64,000 nt of DNA, taken from assembly GCA_035555435.1 (NCBI GenBank), contig DATMGN010000062.1:62001-126000 (forward strand), in the 5' to 3' direction. Shown here one piece after another: positions 58,963 through 64,000 of the stretch. Origin of the DNA: 73-13 sp035555435 (lineage in GTDB: Bacteria; Actinomycetota; Actinomycetes; Actinomycetales; Microbacteriaceae). The position numbers were made by a program, and so were the translations under genes. The notes under the pieces were generated by a model. It was not told the origin of the DNA. It saw only the letters and a list, made by a program, of their open reading frames with translations, and made no database searches. Numbering within the stretch: position 1 is the first letter of the stretch; each line of letters starts with the position of its first letter.

Positions 58963-60152
58963 CAGGCGCCCACGTTGACGCCGACCCAGGCTTCCGAGAA
59001 CTCCTTCGACTCCGTCGGGCTGAGCGTGCGGAACATGCGCACCTTCTCGAGATCCTCGGGCGTCGGAAAGATGAGCGGGTCGGAGACGAGCTCCGGCGCG
59101 ATGTCCTCCATCGCCTCGCGCGCCCCGACGACCGGGGAGATGTAGGTGACCCAGGCGGCGAGCTCGGCCGCGATCTCGGGTTCGTAGTAGTGGTTGATGA
59201 GCTTGCAGGTCTCGTCGAGCTTGGTCGAGCCCTTGAGCGCGACGAAGTTGTCGGACCAGAGCGTGCCGCCGGTCTCGGGGATGACGAACTTGAAGCGCGG
59301 GTCCTCCCCCGCCGCCTCGAGCTCGTAGTTGAGGATGCTCGTGACGTCGCCCGACCACACGATGCCGACGACGGCGTCGCCATTGAGGAGGTCGTCGGTG
59401 TACGAGTTGCCCTTGACGGCGCCGATCTGCCCGCTGCCGATCTGCTGCTGCACGACGTCGAGCGCGGCGTAGAAGTCGTCGGAACCCCAGTTCTCGGCGA
59501 TGTCGACGCCCTGGCTCATCATGATGACCCCGAGCGTGTCGCGCATCTCGGAGAGCACGACGACCTTGCCCTTGAACGCCGGGTCCCACAGTTCCTCGAC
59601 GGTCGAGATGCCCCCGGGGATCGCCGCCTCGTCGTAGACGAGCCCGGCGTAACCGCTCTGCCACGGCAGCGTGAACTTGCGGCCCGGGTCGAAGTCGATG
59701 TCGAGCAGCGTCGGGTTGAGGTTCTTCTTGTTCGGGATGAGCGACTCGTCGAGCTCGAGCCCGTAGCCCTGCTGCAGCATCTCGCCGATCTTCCAGTCGG
59801 TGAGGCAGGCGACGTCGTAGCCGGTGAACTGGCCGAGCGCGAGCTGGTCGTCGATCGCGGCGAAGAACGTGTCGTTGTCGTCGATGTCGACGCGGTACTC
59901 GACCTGGATCCCGGTCGCGGCGATGAACTGCTGGAGCGTCGGGTAGTTGCCGGCCTCGTCCTCGTCCATGTAGCCGTCCCAGTTCGCCCAGACGAGTCGG
60001 TCGCTCGGGGCGCAGGCGGCGAGGCCGAGCGCGCCGACGCTCGCGGCGGCGACGCCAGAGGCCTGGAGGAATCTGCGGCGGTTGAACTGGAACGAACGGG
60101 CTCTGATCACGAGCTCCCGGAGCATGGGATCTTCTGGCAGCGGACGGACCAT
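58962..60152 (-). CDS. potD: Polyamine ABC transporter substrate-binding lipoprotein, Tat-type signal
   Basis: A 396-residue extracellular binding protein, class PotD/PotF. The N-terminus has a twin-arginine motif RRRFLQ (25-30) and a lipobox LAAC (Cys47), so it is exported folded and lipid-anchored. Family motifs include YEPEIAAELAAWVTYISPV near the C-terminus and WANWDGYMDEDE at the start of the mature region. ATG at 60150-60152 has GAGGGA about 10 nt upstream. It leads the pot operon, whereas in many bacteria potD is last. The 196-nt gap to ald holds its promoter region and an AT-rich patch near 60280-60308. Confidence 0.92.
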   Translation of the reverse strand: MVRPLPEDPMLRELVIRARSFQFNRRRFLQASGVAAASVGALGLAACAPSDRLVWANWDGYMDEDEAGNYPTLQQFIAATGIQVEYRVDIDDNDTFFAAIDDQLALGQFTGYDVACLTDWKIGEMLQQGYGLELDESLIPNKKNLNPTLLDIDFDPGRKFTLPWQSGYAGLVYDEAAIPGGISTVEELWDPAFKGKVVVLSEMRDTLGVIMMSQGVDIAENWGSDDFYAALDVVQQQIGSGQIGAVKGNSYTDDLLNGDAVVGIVWSGDVTSILNYELEAAGEDPRFKFVIPETGGTLWSDNFVALKGSTKLDETCKLINHYYEPEIAAELAAWVTYISPVVGAREAMEDIAPELVSDPLIFPTPEDLEKVRMFRTLSPTESKEFSEAWVGVNVGA

Positions 60153-60348
60153 CGTTATCGTTCCCTCGAGAATCGGCGTATCACCGGCTGGTTGCGTATT
60201 GCCGCCGTATCGGCGAATGCATCGTTGCACAGCCCGGGCCCCCGTCACGACCCCCAAATCGGCCCGGCGCGCATCCGTAACAAGATTTTCATAACCGCCG
60301 GATACATCCTCTGGCGCCCGCCGGCCCCCGCGTGAGTACGCTGTCCGC

Positions 60349-61461
60349 ATGCTGATCGGGGTCCCGAAGGAGATCAAGGACAACGAGTTCCGGGTGGCCC
60401 TCACGCCGGGCGGCGCCCACGCGCTCGTGCGTGACGGCCACGCCGTGCGCATCGAGTCGGGGGCGGGCCTCGGGTCGAACATCCCCGACTCGGCATACGA
60501 GGCGGCCGGGGCGCGGATCGTGCCGAGCGCCCAGGCGGCCTGGGACAACGAGCTCGTGCTCAAGGTCAAGGAGCCGATCGAGTCGGAGTACGGCTACTTC
60601 CGCGAGGGACTGGTGCTGTTCACCTTCCTCCACCTCGCCGCGGAGGAGGCCCTCACGCGCGCCCTGCTCTCGGCTGGTGTCACCGGGATCGCCTACGAGA
60701 CCGTGCAGCTGTCCGGCGGGGTGCTGCCGCTGCTCGCGCCGATGAGCGAGGTCGCCGGCCGGCTCGCGCCCATCGTCGGCGCGAACGCGATGCTCAAGCC
60801 CGCGGGCGGCCCCGGCCTGCTCGTGCCCGGCGTCCCCGGCACGCACCCGGCCGAGATCGTCATCATCGGGGCGGGCGTCGCGGGGACGAACGCGATGAAC
60901 GTCGCGGTCGGTCTCGGCGCCGCCGTCACGGTGCTCGACACGAACCTCTTCCGGCTGCGCGAGATCGACGACGTGTGGGGCCGCAGCGTCACGACGATCG
61001 CGTCGAACGCGTACGAGATCGAGCTCGCGCTCATGTCCGCGGACCTCGTCATCGGCTCGGTGCTCATCCCGGGGGCGAAGGCGCCGAAGCTCGTCACGAA
61101 CGCGATGGTCGCGAAGATGCGGCCCGGCTCGGTGCTCGTCGACATCGCGATCGACCAGGGCGGCTGCTTCGAGGACAGCCACGCCACGACGCACAGCGAC
61201 CCCACCTACCGCGTGCACGGCTCGATGTTCTACTGCGTCGCGAACATGCCGGGCGCCGTGCCGGTCACCTCGACCTACGCGCTGACGAACGCGACGCTGC
61301 CGTACGCGCGCGCCCTCGCGGCGAAGGGCTGGCGCGAGGCGTTGCGAGCCGACCCGGCGCTCGCGCTCGGCCTCAACACCCACGCCGGCGCCCTGACGAA
61401 CGACGCGGTCGCGGCGGCGCACGGGCTCGCGGCCGAGCCGGTCGCCGTTGCGCTCGGCTGA
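60349..61461 (+). CDS. ald: Alanine dehydrogenase
   Basis: A 370-residue NAD-dependent enzyme interconverting L-alanine and pyruvate plus ammonia. MLIGVPKEIKDNEFRVALTP contains the conserved Arg15, KVKEP carries the catalytic Lys74, FTFLHLA gives the His95 region, IIGAGVAGTNAMNVAVGLGA is the Rossmann motif, and VDIAIDQGGCFE is the Asp-containing active-site loop. ATG at 60349 follows TACGCT (60337-60342) by 6 nt. Near polyamine uptake and gabT, it fits a nitrogen salvage set. Convergent with a hypothetical gene 35 nt away. Confidence 0.97.
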   Translation: MLIGVPKEIKDNEFRVALTPGGAHALVRDGHAVRIESGAGLGSNIPDSAYEAAGARIVPSAQAAWDNELVLKVKEPIESEYGYFREGLVLFTFLHLAAEEALTRALLSAGVTGIAYETVQLSGGVLPLLAPMSEVAGRLAPIVGANAMLKPAGGPGLLVPGVPGTHPAEIVIIGAGVAGTNAMNVAVGLGAAVTVLDTNLFRLREIDDVWGRSVTTIASNAYEIELALMSADLVIGSVLIPGAKAPKLVTNAMVAKMRPGSVLVDIAIDQGGCFEDSHATTHSDPTYRVHGSMFYCVANMPGAVPVTSTYALTNATLPYARALAAKGWREALRADPALALGLNTHAGALTNDAVAAAHGLAAEPVAVALG

Positions 61462-61540
61462 GCCTTCGGCCCTGCGGCTCGGCCCCTTCGGCTCGCTCAC
61501 GTGACGGTCGCGGCTCCCTGAGCGAGCGCAGCGAGTCGGA
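61462..61540. repeat. Palindromic intergenic repeat (REP-like)
   Basis: GGCTCGGCCCCTTCGGCTCGCTCA (in part) is followed by CTGAGCGAGCGCAGCGAG. These GAGCGAGCGCAGCGAG-type palindromes are a familiar dispersed element of actinobacterial chromosomes. Part of it underlies the last codons of the hypothetical gene at 61497-61961. Only one copy is visible in this window. Confidence 0.5.
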
Positions 61541-61961
61541 CGGCGCCCACCCGCGCCGCCTCCAGTCCGACGAACCGCGGCACCACCCCCACGCTCGGCG
61601 ACCCGTCCCGCCGATCGAGCTCGGCCGACTCGAGCCCGACCCGCACGACGACCCCCGGTCGCTCCCCCAAGTCGGCCTCGCGCTCCGCGACGAGCAGGCT
61701 GCCCACGGTGCTCGCACCGTTCGTCACGCGGAGCGCGAAGACGATCCCGGGCGGCAGCGGCGCGTGCCGGAGTCGCCCGGGCAGCGTCGTGAGCCAGGCC
61801 GCCTCGCCGTCGGACCCGCCCGCCTGGATGGCGAGCGCGGCCGGGTCAGCCGTCGCGACGATCTCGAGCGCGAGCCCGCGAGCGATCGCGACGGCGACGG
61901 GCGGCGGCCCCGCGATGCCGATGCCGTGGCGTGCGATGCCGAGCAGATTCATGGGTGCCAT
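61497..61961 (-). CDS. Hypothetical protein
   Basis: A 154-residue protein rich in Ala, Gly, Val and Leu. I recognise no domain and no signal peptide. Third codon positions are strongly GC-rich throughout, which supports coding. The C-terminus (LAALAQGAATVT) runs through a dispersed palindrome at 61500-61540, so the true end may have been extended by it. Start choice is uncertain: ATG at 61961 or an internal ATG three codons later (MNLLGIARHG). It lies 80 nt past the FHA gene on the same strand. Confidence 0.5.
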   Translation of the reverse strand: MAPMNLLGIARHGIGIAGPPPVAVAIARGLALEIVATADPAALAIQAGGSDGEAAWLTTLPGRLRHAPLPPGIVFALRVTNGASTVGSLLVAEREADLGERPGVVVRVGLESAELDRRDGSPSVGVVPRFVGLEAARVGAVRLAALAQGAATVT

Positions 61962-62041
61962 GGAACCGCGTTCTGCCCCGGTGCCGCCCGCCGATCACCG
62001 TCGACCGGGGACAGAACGCGATGCGCTCGGGCTGGGAGGGA

Positions 62042-62572
62042 CTACTCGACGTCGATCGCCTGGCGCCCGAGGATGATCCGGCTGCCGCGCGGCACCGGCT
62101 GCGGCATGCCGGGCTCGCAGCGCACGGGAGCCTCGCCCGGCGCCTCGACGACCGTGCCGTTGCCGGACTCGAGGTCGACGACGAGCAGTTCGTCGGCGAC
62201 GACGAGCAGCTCCGCGTGCGACTTGGAGATCGTCTTGCCCGGGTCGACGACGACGAGGGTCGACTCGTAGGCGTGCTCGGGCGCGGGCCTCGGATTGCGG
62301 CCGAGCAGGCTGCGACCCGTCACCTCGAAGCGCTGTCCCGTCGTGGAGAGGAGGACGAACGGGCGCGACGGGGGTGTCGTGAGCCGCAGGCTCGCCGTCT
62401 CATCGACGGAGGCGGCCGCGGGTGTCGACGGTCCCGGCCGGGTCTCGGGCGCCTCGGGCCGGACCTCGGGGACGCTGGCGGGCGCGGGCGCGTCGTTCGC
62501 GACGCGCCGTCCGCACTCCGGGCAGAAGAACGTGCCCGGCGTCAGCGCCGCACCACAGTAGAAGCAGCTCAT
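62042..62572 (-). CDS. Zinc-ribbon FHA-domain protein
   Basis: A 176-residue protein. The N-terminal zinc ribbon is C3-x2-C6...C17-x2-C20 (MSCFYCGAAL, then CPECGRR). A Pro-rich linker follows, then a C-terminal FHA domain: SLLGRNPRP, SKSHAEL and SGNGTVVE give the usual Arg, Ser/His and Asn-Gly phosphothreonine-binding residues. FHA proteins read phosphothreonine marks made by Ser/Thr kinases. It directly follows a PP2C phosphatase gene, with which it is probably co-transcribed. ATG at 62572 was chosen because it starts the ribbon; ATG at 62593 is in frame and overlaps the phosphatase stop. Confidence 0.85.
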   Translation of the reverse strand: MSCFYCGAALTPGTFFCPECGRRVANDAPAPASVPEVRPEAPETRPGPSTPAAASVDETASLRLTTPPSRPFVLLSTTGQRFEVTGRSLLGRNPRPAPEHAYESTLVVVDPGKTISKSHAELLVVADELLVVDLESGNGTVVEAPGEAPVRCEPGMPQPVPRGSRIILGRQAIDVE

Positions 62573-62582
62573 GTCGACCCGC

Positions 62583-63440
62583 TCAGGCGGCATCCGAGTC
62601 CGCGGGCACGCGCTCGGGCGCGGCGCCCGCCGAGGCGAGCTCCGGCGCCGCGACGACGTCGATGACGGCGACCGTGACGTTGTCCCGACCGCCCGCGGCG
62701 ACCGCGGCGTCGATGAGCGCGCGCACCGTGTCGTCGGGGTCGGCGCCCATGCCGAGCAGCACCGCGATCGTCGAGTCGGTGAGCTCCCGCGTCAGCCCGT
62801 CCGAGCAGATCAGGAAGCGCGTGCCGGCGACTGGGTGCAGCAGCCAGCGGTCGACCTCGGGCAGCTCGCCGAAGCCGAGCGCGCGCGTGATGATGTTCGC
62901 GTCGGGGTGGACCTCGGCCTGCTCGGCGGTGATCTGGCCCGAGTCGACGAGCTCCTGGACGTAGGAGTGGTCCTTCGTGAGCTGCTCGAGCTCGTGATCG
63001 CGGAACGCGTAGACGCGCGAGTCGCCGAGGTTGAAGACCTGGAGCGCCGGCACCCGCTCGTGCTCGACGACCGCGATCCCCGTGACCGTCGTGCCGCTGC
63101 CGTGCAGCGCGCCACGGCTCGCCTTGAGGATCTCGGCGCTCGCCGCGACGAGCGAGGCGACGACGTCGCGCGCCTGGAGGATCGCACCGCGTCGCGCGCG
63201 CGTCTTGGCGATGCGCGCGAGGTTCGTGACGGCCGCCGCGCTTGCCACGTCGCCCGCCGCGTGGCCGCCGAGGCCGTCCGCGACGGCGAAGACCCCGGGC
63301 ATCGCGACGACGCTGTCCTCGTTCGCGGCTCGACGCAGCCCGACATCCGAGCCCGCGCCCCACGCGAGCTCGAGCGGCTGCTCGGGTGCAGCGGACACCG
63401 TGAACACCCGGCTGCGTTGCTCGCTGACGATCTCCGTCAC
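62583..63440 (-). CDS. PP2C-family serine/threonine protein phosphatase
   Basis: A 285-residue metal-dependent phosphatase of the PstP/PrpC type. Motifs in order: GLRRAANEDS, FAVADGLGGHAAGD (metal Asp), GDSRVYAFRDHELEQLTKDHS, LICSDGLTRELTD and GRDNVTVAVIDV. No membrane helix is seen, so it is a soluble form, unlike mycobacterial PstP. It would reverse Ser/Thr kinase signalling; the kinase is not in the window. ATG at 63440 lies 9 nt after the amidohydrolase stop. FHA and PP2C genes side by side form a phospho-signalling unit. Confidence 0.93.
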   Translation of the reverse strand: MTEIVSEQRSRVFTVSAAPEQPLELAWGAGSDVGLRRAANEDSVVAMPGVFAVADGLGGHAAGDVASAAAVTNLARIAKTRARRGAILQARDVVASLVAASAEILKASRGALHGSGTTVTGIAVVEHERVPALQVFNLGDSRVYAFRDHELEQLTKDHSYVQELVDSGQITAEQAEVHPDANIITRALGFGELPEVDRWLLHPVAGTRFLICSDGLTRELTDSTIAVLLGMGADPDDTVRALIDAAVAAGGRDNVTVAVIDVVAAPELASAGAAPERVPADSDAA

Positions 63441-63449
63441 CCGGAAAGT

Positions 63450-64000
63450 TTACTCGGCGCCTGGAAGGCGCGCGGCGCCGTCCCGCGAACGCCCCCCTGC
63501 GAAGGCGAACAGCCGCGCTGCATTCTCGTGCTCGATGAGTTCGCGCTGCGAAGCGTCGAACCGAGCGCTGCGGATTCGGTCGAGCTCGAATCGCTGGTCG
63601 TGCAGCGGTGCCATGCTGGCGAAGAGGAGCCGCTCGGGATCGAGCTCGTTCGCGAGGCGCTCGAGATAGTCCTGGCGGTACTCGCCGTTGGACAGCACGT
63701 GCAGATTCGGGTTGCGCGTGAGCGCGAGCCACGCATCGATCATGCTCAGGCCCGAGATGTTGATCTGTCCCCCCGATGTCAGCACGATGCGCGCGTGCGG
63801 CACCGACTGAGCGAGATCGTCGAACTGGAGCGGTTCGGCGCGCAACGGCGCACCGGCTGCGATGACGCTGGCAAGACCCGAGTCGGCCGCGGCCGTGACG
63901 ACTTGCCGCGAGTCGACGACGCGGAACACATCCTGGTCGGGATCGAGATAGACACCTGAGGCGCCCGCCGCGATGCATCGCCGCAGCTCGGCGACAGCGG
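63450..64000 (-). CDS. Amidohydrolase-family protein, N-terminus beyond the window
   Basis: The 183 C-terminal residues of an amidohydrolase (PF04909-like). RNPNLHVLSNGEYRQDYLERLANELDPERLLFASMAP ends the barrel, and LIEHENAARLFAF is the typical last helix. The reading frame stays open to the edge at 64000, so the metal-binding N-terminal motifs are not visible. Substrate unknown. It is probably the first gene of the unit with PP2C and FHA. Confidence 0.7.
   Translation of the reverse strand, partial: AVAELRRCIAAGASGVYLDPDQDVFRVVDSRQVVTAAADSGLASVIAAGAPLRAEPLQFDDLAQSVPHARIVLTSGGQINISGLSMIDAWLALTRNPNLHVLSNGEYRQDYLERLANELDPERLLFASMAPLHDQRFELDRIRSARFDASQRELIEHENAARLFAFAGGRSRDGAARLPGAE

Noticed and set aside
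60153..60348. Possible riboswitch ahead of potD
   Set aside because: The gap has an AT-rich patch and short dyads, but I could not match any known riboswitch core or find a terminator/antiterminator pair.

Overview
This is a gene-dense, very GC-rich window, with almost every third codon position G or C. It looks like the chromosome of an actinobacterium, most plausibly a member of the Microbacteriaceae. That placement rests on the N-terminus of PNPase (a TTG start giving M-EGPEI), a DUF5302 protein, a HelR-type RNA-polymerase recycling factor, an Actino-pnp-like leader, and the RPGNNPYS repeats in IF2. It is inferred from protein features, not from an rRNA gene. No tRNA, rRNA, CRISPR array, insertion sequence or prophage was recognised.

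The minus strand carries the ancestral actinobacterial order dxr, rseP, ispG, proS, nusA, ylxR, infB, rbfA, truB, ribF, rpsO, pnp, M16 peptidase, dapB, read from about 51.5 kb down to position 1. The order and strand are intact, but the series is broken up by accessory genes: a diaminopropionate ammonia-lyase-like gene, PadR, BenE, and ArsR/MFS genes; a tandem pair of exported HExxH proteins; panE and mutY; a type VII secretion-like operon; two small membrane proteins; an M20 peptidase and a SNF2 ATPase; two tandem glycosyltransferases; HelR; and, between rpsO and pnp, a block with a YhhN protein, a luciferase-like monooxygenase, an esterase and a glycosyltransferase-SGNH hydrolase fusion.

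The most interesting accessory locus is 25.07-32.34 kb on the minus strand. It encodes a 1508-residue EssC/EccC-like FtsK ATPase with an FHA domain, two membrane helices and three ATPase modules, of which only the first looks fully competent. It continues with a WXG100-like protein that lacks the WXG tryptophan, a second small helical protein, a DUF1023 alpha/beta hydrolase with a helical N-terminus, and a lipoprotein. The last three genes overlap or nearly touch. None of the other known ESX or Bacillota T7SS membrane subunits is in the window. A secreted lipase-like effector with small targeting partners and a lipoprotein immunity protein is a testable inference.

The right part, from 49 to 64 kb, holds dxr, two paralogous FKBP-type lipoproteins, an OsmC protein divergent from gabT, a zinc-independent quinone oxidoreductase, a complete polyamine ABC transporter operon (potD-A-B-C order), alanine dehydrogenase, a hypothetical gene, and an FHA-protein/PP2C phosphatase pair next to a truncated amidohydrolase gene. 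Polyamine import next to a GABA aminotransferase suggests a putrescine/GABA nitrogen route.

About 22 genes start 5-7 nt after a TAnnnT hexamer and have no usable Shine-Dalgarno sequence, which is the signature of leaderless transcripts. Genes inside operons mostly have Shine-Dalgarno sequences. Convergent neighbours are extremely tight, and some share a CTAG that holds both stop codons.
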